This document shows positions 32,082 through 40,419 of a DNA stretch of 62,016 nt, in pieces (the first letter of the stretch is position 1; every line of letters begins with the position of its first letter). The DNA is from an uncultured Clostridia bacterium (GTDB lineage Bacteria; Bacillota; Clostridia; UBA1381). The notes beneath the pieces are model-generated. The model was not told where the DNA came from. It saw only the letters and a program-made list of their open reading frames with translations, and made no database searches. The position numbers were made by a program, and so were the translations under genes. The stretch is taken from NCBI GenBank assembly GCA_959602045.1, contig CAUGRT010000011.1:1-62016 (forward strand), in the 5' to 3' direction.

Positions 32082-32106
32082 TATTTGAGAGCGGATGTAG
32101 TATAAT
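32078..32106 (+). promoter_or_regulatory. coaBC promoter
   Basis: TTGATA (32078-32083), overlapping the tcdA stop, 17-bp spacer, TATAAT (32101-32106). Confidence 0.82.
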
Positions 32107-32123
32107 AAGGAAAAAGATTGGAT

Positions 32124-32150
32124 GCCGTTTTGGCGGCGGAATGGAGGATT
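32124..32150 (+). promoter_or_regulatory. Hairpin-SD leader motif, copy 2 (coaBC)
   Basis: GCCGT-TTTG-GCGGC hairpin followed directly by GGAATGGAGGATT and the GTG start. By the promoter above, the hairpin lies about 12 nt from the 5' end of the mRNA. Confidence 0.75.
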
Positions 32151-32153
32151 GTT

Positions 32154-33341
32154 GTGTTGACAGGAAAAACCGTAGTTCTCGGTGTGACGGGGTCCATTGC
32201 GGCATATAAGATTCCGAATCTGGTGCGGATGCTGACAAAGCTTCATGCGAACGTGCATGTTCTGATGACCCGGAATGCGGAAAATTTTATACATCCGATT
32301 ACCTTTGAAACGCTCACGCAGCACAAGTGTCTGATTGATACGTTTGATCGGAATTTTGAATACAGTGTGGAGCATGTGGCATTGGCAAAGGCGGCGGATG
32401 TGGTGATGATTGCACCGGCAAGCGCCAATGTGATCGGCAAGCTGGCGAACGGAATCGCGGATGATATGCTGACAACTACAGTCATGGCATGCCCCTGCAA
32501 AAAGATTCTTTCCCCGGCGATGAATCATAACATGTTTCATAATTCGATTGTGCAGGAAAATCTGCGGCGGCTCAAGGGTTTTGATTATGAGATTGTCGAA
32601 CCGGATACGGGGCGATTGGCAAACGGCGATCAAGGCGATGGGCGGATGCCGGCGGAATCGGTACTGTTTGAATATATTATGAAAGAGATTGCCTTTCCGA
32701 AGGATTTGGCAGGGAAAAAGATTCTCGTGACAGCCGGTGCGACACAAGAGAGTATCGACCCGGTGCGGTTTCTGACGAATCATTCGACCGGAAAAATGGG
32801 TATTGCCATTGCGCGGAACGCCATGCGGCGCGGTGCAGAGGTCACATTGGTTGCCGGTGCGGTTACGGCGGAGTTACCACCGTTTGTGCGCGTGATTCCT
32901 GTGGTTACGGCAGCGGAAATGGCAGAAGCGGTATTGCAGGAAGCGCCGGAACAGGACATGATTATTAAGGCGGCGGCGGTTGCCGATTATCGTCCGGTAC
33001 ATGTCAGTGCGGATAAAATCAAAAAGAAAGATGGTACGCTGTCGATTGAGCTGGAAAGAACAACGGATATTCTGGCGGAGTTGGGTGCGAGAAAAAAGCC
33101 GGGACAGGTTTTATGCGGCTTTTCAATGGAAACAGAGAATTTGATCGAAAATTCAAGAGCCAAACTAAAAAAGAAAAATGCGGATGTGATTGTTGCCAAC
33201 AGTATTCGCAGTGAGGGTGCAGGCTTTGGCGTGGATACGAATATCATTACGCTGATTGCTCCGGACGAGGAGATTAGTCTGCCAATCATGACAAAAGATG
33301 AAGCCGCAGAAAAAATCTTAGATTATTTAAAAGAGCGTTAA
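32154..33341 (+). CDS. coaBC: Bifunctional phosphopantothenoylcysteine decarboxylase / phosphopantothenate-cysteine ligase
   Basis: 395 residues, two enzymes of coenzyme A synthesis in one chain. The CoaC flavoprotein half begins LTGKTVVLGVTGSIAAYK and has the active-site histidine in ALAKAADVVMIAPASANVIG vicinity and the SPAMNHNMF motif. The CoaB half begins near residue 190 with KILVTAGATQESIDPVRFLTN. The start is GTG (32154), 6 nt after GGAGG; with TTG as codon 2 the N-terminus reads MLTGKTVV, as in relatives. Confidence 0.95.
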   Translation: MLTGKTVVLGVTGSIAAYKIPNLVRMLTKLHANVHVLMTRNAENFIHPITFETLTQHKCLIDTFDRNFEYSVEHVALAKAADVVMIAPASANVIGKLANGIADDMLTTTVMACPCKKILSPAMNHNMFHNSIVQENLRRLKGFDYEIVEPDTGRLANGDQGDGRMPAESVLFEYIMKEIAFPKDLAGKKILVTAGATQESIDPVRFLTNHSTGKMGIAIARNAMRRGAEVTLVAGAVTAELPPFVRVIPVVTAAEMAEAVLQEAPEQDMIIKAAAVADYRPVHVSADKIKKKDGTLSIELERTTDILAELGARKKPGQVLCGFSMETENLIENSRAKLKKKNADVIVANSIRSEGAGFGVDTNIITLIAPDEEISLPIMTKDEAAEKILDYLKER

Positions 33342-33343
33342 AG

Positions 33344-33392
33344 AAAAAATCGTATGCTTTGGGATCATCCCCCAAAAACATACGATTTTTTT
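33344..33392 (+). terminator. Terminator of coaBC
   Basis: AAAAAATCGTATG (33344-33356) and its exact complement (33379-33391), followed by T; the loop has an inner TTTGGG/CCCAAA stem. Confidence 0.88.
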
Positions 33393-33412
33393 GAGTGCAG
33401 ATACATCTCAAA

Positions 33413-33505
33413 GAGTATGCGGGTGCTTTTTATTCTATGGAGGCGAGTTCCGCGCAACGTAGCGGATGTCTGAGCCGCAATAGAATAAAAAACACCCACA
33501 TGCTC
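33413..33505. repeat. Long-hairpin repeat (LHR) copy 2
   Basis: 26-nt arms (33413-33438, 33480-33505) pair except for three mismatches. The outer parts, GAGTATGCGGGTG and CACCCACATGCTC, are unlike any other copy. The core is the consensus form. It lies between the convergent ends of coaBC and the zinc-ribbon gene. Confidence 0.85.
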
Positions 33506-33596
33506 ACAGCCACCCTCGGAATTTACGCCGCTTCGAAAAGATTATCCGCTGCGATTCTGTCTGTATGCAATATCGCCCCGCATACAAATTTTTGCT

Positions 33597-33788
33597 TTAC
33601 TGAAACAGAGTACATCCCATTTCCTTAAATTCTTTTATCTTTTCTTGTAATCGTTCCTTGGAAACCTCAAGATAGGCAGCGCAGCAATCAATACATAAAA
33701 AGCTGGTTGACATACGGTTAAAAAGCTTTCTATGCAGACCGATTTCGTCTTTAGTAAGCACTTTGCCGCACTGTTTGCATTTATCCAT
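33597..33788 (-). CDS. Small zinc-ribbon-like protein
   Basis: 63 residues with CKQCGKVL near the start and FLCIDCCAAYL in the middle, a CxxC...CxxC metal site, then a charged helix. Similar short proteins occur in many Clostridia, with unknown function. Its ATG overlaps the alpha-galactosidase stop by 8 nt (ATGGATAA), and GGAG lies 10 nt upstream within that gene, so it is translated from the same message. Confidence 0.75.
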   Translation of the reverse strand: MDKCKQCGKVLTKDEIGLHRKLFNRMSTSFLCIDCCAAYLEVSKERLQEKIKEFKEMGCTLFQ

Positions 33789-34917
33789 TGACCAATTCTC
33801 CGATCAGCACCTTAGTGCCGTAAGCGCCTACATTAAAGGTAAAGCCATCGTAGAATACGCCTAATTCTTCACCGGTGATTGCATCGGTAAGCTTTAAGCC
33901 GAGCTTTGTTTCGGAGTGCAGACCGAGGTCGTCAAAGGAAATGCTGAGGTGCGCGCCATCCCATTCGCCGGAATGATCAGAAACATTAAACAGACCGATT
34001 GCAATGCGTCCGTGGCTCAAAATTTTTGCAAGAGCATACGATCTTTCACCATCTGCCGTAATACAGAATGGCGGACGGCAGTCCTCATCCTGATTGATGG
34101 CAATTAAGCCGCGGTTCAGGATGACATCCTTGTTGGCAGCGTCCAAAGAACGCAGATCAGCACCGATAATAAGCGGTGAACCGAGAAATGCCCATAAGGC
34201 AAAGTGCTGTAAATATTGCACATCGGTACAGCCCTCAAGTCCTACGTGACCCTTACCATGCATTCCGGCAATCAGCATGTCCATATCGTTGTAGCAGCCG
34301 GGAGCGTTGCCCTCTACATTATTGACCTGGCTTCTGAAGATGTCGATATAGGATTTCGGTGTATCAAAAATATCGCCTGTAGAACGATAGGTGTGTGCGC
34401 CTCGTGAACGCATCCACTGAGACGGATTTTCAACACCCCAGTTGCATGCCGCAAACAGAATATCACGTCCGCTGTTGCGCAGCGCCAGTGCCATTGTCAG
34501 ATAAGCATTTTTTGCGTCAGCGCTTTTGGGGAAGTTACAGAAATCATATTTTAAATAATCAACGCCCCATTCAGCAAACTGCTTTGCATCCTCAAATTCG
34601 TGACCGTAGCTGCTTGGATATCCACCGCAGGTTTTAAATCCGGCACAGGAATACATGCCGAATTTCAGCCCCTTTGAATGGATGTAATCGGCAAGATACT
34701 TCATCCCATGCGGAAAAAGCTCGGGATCGGGAATTAATTTTCCGTCAACTCTTTCTTTCAGCGACCAGCAATCATCAATGATGACATATTCATAACCGGC
34801 AGCCTGATAGCCTTCATTTGCCATTACGTCTGTCATTTCCATGATCAGCTTTTCGTTAATGTTATTTGCGAATGTGTTCCATGAGTTCCAGCCCATAGGT
34901 GGTTTGTGTGATAACAT
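33781..34917 (-). CDS. Alpha-galactosidase, GH27
   Basis: 378 residues, without signal peptide, so it acts on imported galactosides such as melibiose or raffinose. GH27 hallmarks: PPMGWNSWNTF at the N-terminus, DDCWS, the nucleophile aspartate in YLKYDFCN and the acid/base region around RSTGDIFD and CYNDMDML. The TIM barrel spans about 1-280, with a C-terminal beta domain. AGAGG lies about 8 nt upstream. It is divergent from an AraC regulator and near galE, which makes a galactoside-use cluster. A pair of AAATACAAC direct repeats 13 bp apart in its leader (about 34960-34985) may bind that regulator. Confidence 0.93.
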   Translation of the reverse strand: MLSHKPPMGWNSWNTFANNINEKLIMEMTDVMANEGYQAAGYEYVIIDDCWSLKERVDGKLIPDPELFPHGMKYLADYIHSKGLKFGMYSCAGFKTCGGYPSSYGHEFEDAKQFAEWGVDYLKYDFCNFPKSADAKNAYLTMALALRNSGRDILFAACNWGVENPSQWMRSRGAHTYRSTGDIFDTPKSYIDIFRSQVNNVEGNAPGCYNDMDMLIAGMHGKGHVGLEGCTDVQYLQHFALWAFLGSPLIIGADLRSLDAANKDVILNRGLIAINQDEDCRPPFCITADGERSYALAKILSHGRIAIGLFNVSDHSGEWDGAHLSISFDDLGLHSETKLGLKLTDAITGEELGVFYDGFTFNVGAYGTKVLIGELVNG

Positions 34918-35054
34918 TGTATTTACCTCTTTTCTTGAAAATATATTGATTTTGTTTTGCGTTGTTGTATTTATACGTTGTATTTTGCAAAATAACTGTT
35001 GTTTGATACTATCCTTATCTTATCAGAATTTTTGAAAAAGTAAAGAGAAAATAC

Positions 35055-35084
35055 TTGCATTTATGTGTCTGAATATTGTATAAT
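35055..35084 (+). promoter_or_regulatory. Promoter of the AraC-family gene
   Basis: TTGCAT (35055-35060), 18-bp spacer, TATAAT (35079-35084). Confidence 0.7.
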
Positions 35085-35121
35085 AAAAGAGAGTATTGAT
35101 TTTGCGAAAGGATTTATAAAA

Positions 35122-35931
35122 ATGGAGGAATATTATATACCGCGGCAAATGGGGGATTTGTTTATTTATGATATTGGATATCAGCAATGTCCGCCGAAGC
35201 ATTGTCATTCGACAGCTTTTTCGGATCGCTTTTTGATTCATTATGTACTGGAAGGCAAGGGGATTTTTCGCGTTAATGGACAGGAGTACAAACTGAAAGC
35301 GGGGAATGCTTTTTTTATCGGTAACCAATACGGTTATTATGAGGCAGATAAGGAGGAGCCGTGGCGTTATATATGGATTAATATTTCGGGCAATGCGGCG
35401 ATTTATTTTTTGAATAAGCTGGGACTTCATCCGGAGCAGCCGATTTATCAGACCGAGGATCGGGAACGGGTGCAGCAATGCTACGAGGAGCTTTGCCGAG
35501 ATTATAACAGAGTGGATGATTTTTTGGCATATAGCAGGATATTTCAGCTGTTTGAAACTTTACGGGAAACGAATGTGAATCAAGACGTTGATAAAAAGAA
35601 TATCCGGGAGAATAATGCGGAGCGGTATGTGAAAGCATGCTGTGAATTTATTCATACGAATTATTATAAAAATATTACCGTTGAGGATGTTTGCCGGTTT
35701 GCCGGGCTGGAATATTCTTATTTGTTCCGGCTGTTTCGAGAGCAGGTGAACACCAGCCCGGGACGGTATCTGGGGCATTATCGGCTTTCAAGGGCGGCGG
35801 CTTTGCTGCGGAATACCGCCATGACCGTCACCGAAATTGCGGCGGCAGTGGGATATGAGGATCGTGCGGCGTTTTCGAAAGCATTTTCAAAGAAATACGG
35901 CATTTCGCCCAAAGCCTATCGGCAGATTTAA
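35122..35931 (+). CDS. AraC-family transcriptional regulator with cupin sensor
   Basis: 269 residues. The N-terminal AraC-type cupin (about 10-110, with HCHSTAFSDRFLIHYVLEG) would sense a sugar; the C-terminal pair of helix-turn-helices (about 170-269) contains VEDVCRFAGLEYSYLFRLFR and VTEIAAAVGYEDRAAFSKAFSKKYGISP (in part), ending PKAYR. Start at 35122, with AAAGGA 9 nt upstream. Divergent from the alpha-galactosidase gene, so probably its activator. Confidence 0.9.
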   Translation: MEEYYIPRQMGDLFIYDIGYQQCPPKHCHSTAFSDRFLIHYVLEGKGIFRVNGQEYKLKAGNAFFIGNQYGYYEADKEEPWRYIWINISGNAAIYFLNKLGLHPEQPIYQTEDRERVQQCYEELCRDYNRVDDFLAYSRIFQLFETLRETNVNQDVDKKNIRENNAERYVKACCEFIHTNYYKNITVEDVCRFAGLEYSYLFRLFREQVNTSPGRYLGHYRLSRAAALLRNTAMTVTEIAAAVGYEDRAAFSKAFSKKYGISPKAYRQI

Positions 35932-35961
35932 ATAATGACATAAAAATATGATTTTTTTCTA

Positions 35962-35990
35962 TTGAATATTTTTCGTGAATGTTGTATAAT
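35962..35990 (+). promoter_or_regulatory. galE promoter
   Basis: TTGAAT (35962-35967), 17-bp spacer, TATAAT (35985-35990). Confidence 0.83.
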
Positions 35991-36055
35991 GAAGAAGAAA
36001 AGAGGAGTTCTTTTTAAAGCTTTGTGCCGTTGACACAGAAAGGAATGAGGTTCGT

Positions 36056-37069
36056 ATGAAAATATTAGTGACGGGCGGAGCCGGATATATCGGCAGCCAT
36101 ACTTGCGTGGAGTTGCTGAACGCCGGCTATGAAGTAATTGTTTTGGATAATCTTTATAATGCAAGCGAGAAATGCTTGGATGCAGTTCGTGAATTAACGG
36201 GAAAGGATTTTCCGTTTTATAAGGTTGACATGCTGGATAAGGACGCGATGGAGAAGGTCTTTGAGGAAAACAAGATTGACGCTGTCATCCATTTTGCAGG
36301 GTTAAAGGCGGTTGGAGAATCCACAAAGATTCCGGTGACTTATTACCATAATAATATTACGGGAACATTGCATTTGCTGCAGCTGATGGAAAAGTATGAT
36401 GTGAATAATATTGTATTTTCTTCTTCGGCAACGGTTTACGGTATGCCTAAGACTGTTCCGATTACCGAGGATTTCCCGCTTTCGACAACGAATCCGTACG
36501 GTACAACAAAGCTGTTTATTGAGCGGATTTTAGAGGATACACAAAAGGCAAATCCGAAGCTTTCGGTAACGCTTCTGCGGTATTTCAACCCGATTGGCGC
36601 ACATAAGAGCGGTATGATGGGTGAGGATCCTAAGGGGATCCCGAATAATCTGCTGCCATATATCGCGCAGGTTGCGGTCGGCAAGTTAGAAAAGGTTCAT
36701 GTATTCGGAAATGACTATCCGACGCCGGACGGAACCGGAGTAAGAGATTATATTCACGTTGTGGATTTGGCAATCGGACACCTCAAGGCGCTTGAAAAGA
36801 AAGCAGATGTTCCGGGTGTGCACATCTATAATCTGGGAACCGGAAACGGCTATAGCGTATTGCAGATTATTGCGGCATTTTCAAAGGCTTGCGGCAAGGA
36901 ACTGCCGTATCAGATTGATCCCAGACGTCCGGGCGATATTGCACAATGTTATGCAGATCCGAAAAAGGCACGCGTTGAGTTGGGTTGGGAAGCAACCAGA
37001 GGAATTGACGAAATGTGTGAGGATTCATGGAGATGGCAGTCAACTCATCCGAATGGATTTGAGGGCTGA
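36056..37069 (+). CDS. galE: UDP-glucose 4-epimerase
   Basis: 337 residues, short-chain dehydrogenase fold. NAD site GGAGYIGSH (7-15), catalytic SSSATVYG and NPYGTTK with tyrosine about 149 and lysine 153. Interconverts UDP-glucose and UDP-galactose. Beside the alpha-galactosidase it closes the Leloir route; it can also feed the polysaccharide operon at 39452-47303. Confidence 0.95.
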   Translation: MKILVTGGAGYIGSHTCVELLNAGYEVIVLDNLYNASEKCLDAVRELTGKDFPFYKVDMLDKDAMEKVFEENKIDAVIHFAGLKAVGESTKIPVTYYHNNITGTLHLLQLMEKYDVNNIVFSSSATVYGMPKTVPITEDFPLSTTNPYGTTKLFIERILEDTQKANPKLSVTLLRYFNPIGAHKSGMMGEDPKGIPNNLLPYIAQVAVGKLEKVHVFGNDYPTPDGTGVRDYIHVVDLAIGHLKALEKKADVPGVHIYNLGTGNGYSVLQIIAAFSKACGKELPYQIDPRRPGDIAQCYADPKKARVELGWEATRGIDEMCEDSWRWQSTHPNGFEG

Positions 37070-37114
37070 GATTAAAGAACAAATGCGGTTTGCTTATCCG
37101 GGCGACCGCATCAA

Positions 37115-37149
37115 AAAAGGTTGTAAAAACAAAGTTTTTACAACCTTTT
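37115..37149. terminator. Bidirectional terminator galE / AbrB-like gene
   Basis: AAAAGGTTGTAAAAAC (37115-37130), loop AAA, exact complement (37134-37149); T tracts exist on both sides. Confidence 0.9.
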
Positions 37150-37166
37150 CTTTCTTTTATTGTGAC

Positions 37167-37418
37167 TTATTTCACGAAAGCTTCCAAACGCTTAATGCAC
37201 TCAGGGCAGATATTCTTGCCGTTGTAGTTGATAACGTTTGTAGCATCGCCGCAGAAAATGCAAGCCGGCTCATACTTCTTCAGTATAATGCTGTCATTTT
37301 CTGTATAAATCTCCAGCGAGTCTTTTACCTCGATGTCGAACTTTCTGCGCAGCTCGATAGGAAGTACAATTCTCCCCAGTTCGTCCACTTTTCTCACAAT
37401 TCCTAATGATTTCATCAT
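37167..37418 (-). CDS. AbrB/SpoVT-family transition regulator with zinc-finger tail
   Basis: 83 residues. The swapped-hairpin AbrB DNA-binding domain is GIVRKVDELGRIVLPIELRR with the following DSLEIY. The C-terminal part has CIFCGD and CPECIKR, a four-cysteine zinc site that Bacillus AbrB lacks and many clostridial AbrB-like proteins have. GGAGGG lies 7 nt before the ATG. Probable transition-state or sporulation regulator. Confidence 0.88.
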   Translation of the reverse strand: MMKSLGIVRKVDELGRIVLPIELRRKFDIEVKDSLEIYTENDSIILKKYEPACIFCGDATNVINYNGKNICPECIKRLEAFVK

Positions 37419-37572
37419 AACGATACCCTCCGTAATAAATTATTTTTTGCTATCTTCCGTTCTACCGTATACATATTGTACCACGGAACAAAAATAATGT
37501 CAATACCCAAATGTCGGTTTTTATCAAATTATTTCAAAAATTATCATATTTTTGCTAAATTTTTAAATAAAA

Positions 37573-38577
37573 TCAAATTTTTGCAGATGATTGTCGAACT
37601 TTTTGGTCGATTCGCAATGCACAGCGCAGTGCGACTGCACCGGCTTTTACATACCGATCCAACATGCGTTTGCCCTCCAGGAGAAGCTCAATCGCACGAA
37701 TTACGGATTGTTCGGAAAAACGTTCGGAGTATTTTTTCAGTTCGGAGAGCCGGTCGATATTGACGGCTTTATCAAATGCGGAGCATTGCAGCACCAGGAT
37801 GTCGCGCAGATAGGAAATCCAGAAATCAAAGATTGAAGAAGCATATTCCTTATGGCTGTCGATAAATTCCTCAATTTTGAATGCGTCCGATTTCTCATGG
37901 GAAAGCAGCAGTCCCAAAGCTTGCAGAGCATCTTGGCGCAGGGAATCAAATTCCGGATTTTTCAGAATATCCTCAGCAGTTCCCGGAATCCCCTCGCAAA
38001 AGCTTACCAGAAACGGGATTTTCTTTTGCTCATCGGGATAGCTTTCCATAAGCCATTGTTCGATCTTTTTGTTCGGAACGGGCGGAAAGGTGATGAGTAC
38101 AGCGCGGGAAAGAATCGTTGGCAAAAGAGAGGACGCGCTTTCTGCAATAATAATGAATACGGCGTATTCCGGGGGTTCTTCAAAGGTTTTCAAGAAAGCA
38201 TTCTGCGCTTCGGGTGTCAGAAGATCGCCGTCCTTAATGATGTAGACCTTTCGGGGCGAATCAAAGGGTTTGATGATTGCGTCCTCGTTCACTTTACGGA
38301 TGACATCAACAGGGATTCGGGTCTTGTCCTTAGGCTTTTCTACGTAGATAATATCGGGATTGCTGTCGGCTGCCGATTCAATGCAGCTTTGGCAGACACC
38401 GCAGGGGACGTGACCGGAGGAACGGCAGGTGAGCGCAGCGGCAAACAGGCGCGCATTTTCCAGTTTATAAAGCCCTTTTGCCCCCTCAAAGATGTAGGCA
38501 TGGGAACAAGCGCCCTGCTCGATGCTTTCAAGCAGGTTATTCATAATATTTTCGTGAAAGGTTTGATAGCCGTGCAT
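37573..38577 (-). CDS. holB: DNA polymerase III subunit delta'
   Basis: 334 residues, a clamp-loader AAA+ protein. The zinc module is CRSSGHVPCGVCQSC (about 52-66). The P-loop position reads EGAKGLYK, without the GKT, so it does not hydrolyse ATP, as known for delta'. LKTFEEPPEYAVFIIIAES and the SRC-like LSRAVLITFPP are conserved. Monocistronic here. Confidence 0.92.
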   Translation of the reverse strand: MHGYQTFHENIMNNLLESIEQGACSHAYIFEGAKGLYKLENARLFAAALTCRSSGHVPCGVCQSCIESAADSNPDIIYVEKPKDKTRIPVDVIRKVNEDAIIKPFDSPRKVYIIKDGDLLTPEAQNAFLKTFEEPPEYAVFIIIAESASSLLPTILSRAVLITFPPVPNKKIEQWLMESYPDEQKKIPFLVSFCEGIPGTAEDILKNPEFDSLRQDALQALGLLLSHEKSDAFKIEEFIDSHKEYASSIFDFWISYLRDILVLQCSAFDKAVNIDRLSELKKYSERFSEQSVIRAIELLLEGKRMLDRYVKAGAVALRCALRIDQKVRQSSAKI

Positions 38578-38709
38578 TTTTTACTTCCGTCCTTCATATA
38601 TTGGATTGGGGCTGCCGCAAAGTGTTTGCCCTTGCGCGCAAGGGCAAATGATTGATTGCCATTATTTTCATTATACCATAGTTTGACGAAAAAGAAAAGA
38701 GGGAAATTT

Positions 38710-39273
38710 ATGAATTATGCGTGGTGCCTTATGATTGGGATTTCGTTTGTCTGTGCGTTTTTTAACGGAACCTTGCCCGAAACGGCGGAGGCGATGCTGC
38801 AAGGCGCAAAGGACAGCGTTTTTACGATGCTTTCGTTTGCCGGAATCCTGTGCTTTTGGACGGGAATTTTGAAGGTGGGGGAGGACGCCGGATTCAACAA
38901 AGCGGCAGAACGTTTTTTTTCGCCGGTGATTCAGTTGCTGTTTCCGCATACAGGGAAAACGGCGAGGGGATTTATTACGATGAATTTAAGTGCAAATTTG
39001 CTGGGAATGGGGAATGCCGCAACGCCGATGGGGATTAAGGCGATGGAGGAATTGGATCGGGAAAATCCGCATCCGGAAACTCCGTCGAAAGCGATGTGTC
39101 TGTTTACAATTCTGAATACAACGTCCTTTACGATTTTACCCACGACTGTAATCGCTCTGCGAGCCGCTGCCGGGGCAAATTCGCCGTATGATGTCATTTT
39201 ACCGATTTGGTGTGTTTCGGCGGCAGCGTTGATTCTGGGCGTTATTTTGGTGAAGATTTTTATTCGGGAATAA
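38710..39273 (+). CDS. spmA: Spore maturation protein A
   Basis: 187 residues, nucleoside-recognition (Gate) domain with about four membrane segments. SANLLGMGNAATPMGIKAME and LFTILNTTSFTILPTTVIALR are SpmA signatures. Needed for spore core dehydration. The start at 38710 follows AGAGGGAAA. The usual partner spmB is not next to it: LHR copy 3 and the DUF4330 genes follow. Confidence 0.92.
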   Translation: MNYAWCLMIGISFVCAFFNGTLPETAEAMLQGAKDSVFTMLSFAGILCFWTGILKVGEDAGFNKAAERFFSPVIQLLFPHTGKTARGFITMNLSANLLGMGNAATPMGIKAMEELDRENPHPETPSKAMCLFTILNTTSFTILPTTVIALRAAAGANSPYDVILPIWCVSAAALILGVILVKIFIRE

Positions 39274-39308
39274 AAAAAGACAACCGCAAGCCGCAGACAT
39301 TCCGGTGG

Positions 39309-39406
39309 GAATCGTACTGTATTTTTCATTCTATTGCGGCTCAGACATCCGCTACGCTGCGCGGAGTAGAACTCGCCTCCATAAAATGAAAAACACAGTA
39401 CGATTC
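39309..39406. repeat. Long-hairpin repeat (LHR) copy 3
   Basis: Reverse orientation. GAATCGTACTGT (39309-39320) is exactly complementary to 39395-39406; the inner TTTTTCATT/AATGAAAAA continues the stem after one mismatch. The core has a small insertion (TACTCC on the minus strand). Between convergent spmA and DUF4330 genes. Confidence 0.85.
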
Positions 39407-39451
39407 GGCAGAGGAATCGCATTTTTCAATCGTCTGTTCTCTTGAAAGTGA

Positions 39452-39940
39452 TTAGTCGTTTACAACCTCAACACTGATGATTTCGCCGGAGGTTTTTACG
39501 TATTTTGTGTAAATATCTACCGTTCTGCCGACCGACAGCTCCGTAGTATCATCCAGGATGTATCCATCCTCGGATTCGCGACCGTTCGCTTCGATCGTAA
39601 CCATACAAGTGTATTTATCCGGCAGGGTTGCCCATTTAATCGTTCCGTCGGCGGTGGTGGACTGCATTTTTGCTTCGCCTACCTGGACGTCTTTGATTTC
39701 GCCGAGAACTATTTGGGATTTTTTATCGGTTGTGATACCGCCTTTTTTGAGCGCTTGTACCGTAAAATCTCTTACGGAGTTGATTTTTACCACATACCGA
39801 AAGGTTTCGTTTGAGGTTACTGCCGTTGTGGTGTTTGACAAAAAACGTATGCATAGTCCGACAACTGCGGCAAGCACCAATATGATTACGCCGATGTCAA
39901 TAATGCTGACCTTTCCGGCAATTTTTCCGTTCTTATCCAT
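39452..39940 (-). CDS. DUF4330 membrane-anchored protein
   Basis: 162 residues: one N-terminal membrane segment (VSIIDIGVIILVLAAVVGLC) and an outside beta-rich domain of DUF4330 type, related to the next gene upstream. Start at 39940, 9 nt after AAGGAGG; a GTG at 39946 overlaps that site. Last gene of the polysaccharide operon. Function unknown; the position suggests polymer assembly or export. Confidence 0.8.
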   Translation of the reverse strand: MDKNGKIAGKVSIIDIGVIILVLAAVVGLCIRFLSNTTTAVTSNETFRYVVKINSVRDFTVQALKKGGITTDKKSQIVLGEIKDVQVGEAKMQSTTADGTIKWATLPDKYTCMVTIEANGRESEDGYILDDTTELSVGRTVDIYTKYVKTSGEIISVEVVND

Positions 39941-39954
39941 CTGCACATTCCTCC

Positions 39955-40419
39955 TTAATCTTCAATTTCAATAACGTATCCGTTGGATGCATAACCCTTG
40001 CCGCGGACGGGGATTTCCTGACCGACCTTGATTTTCGTATCACCGGTCTGAATTGCTTTGTCGCTGACGGTACAATCGGCTTCAATATCAATGTAAATAT
40101 CCTCGCGTTCGTCATTGACCTCATTGCGGTATGAGCCGTCAATACTGTCATAGACCATCGCTACGGTCGGTTGGGTATGAACACCCGTAATCACGCCGCC
40201 GTCCTTTTCGGTCAGGCTTAATGTAACCTTGTCGCCTGCCTTCATTGTATCGGCAAGCCCCTTTTCGCGATCTTGAATCATGACGGTGAAAGCAACTTTC
40301 TGGTTGGTTGTTTTTTCGGTTAATTTCGGGCCGAACAGCATCCACACAACTACAAGAGCCACTGCGGCAATGATGACGATCACGGTATCAATGATTGTCC
40401 ATTTTTTTGATTTATTCAT
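39955..40419 (-). CDS. DUF4330 membrane-anchored protein, paralogue
   Basis: 154 residues, with an N-terminal membrane segment (WTIIDTVIVIIAAVALVVVW) and a DUF4330-like domain. It shares the layout of the next gene (IID.., then D.V..G as the domain end). Overlaps the stop of the GT4 gene (ATGA). Confidence 0.78.
   Translation of the reverse strand: MNKSKKWTIIDTVIVIIAAVALVVVWMLFGPKLTEKTTNQKVAFTVMIQDREKGLADTMKAGDKVTLSLTEKDGGVITGVHTQPTVAMVYDSIDGSYRNEVNDEREDIYIDIEADCTVSDKAIQTGDTKIKVGQEIPVRGKGYASNGYVIEIED

Noticed and set aside
31845..32783. Long open frame antisense to tcdA and coaBC
   Set aside because: It lies wholly opposite two well-supported enzymes, has a His/Arg-rich low-information composition and no ribosome site.
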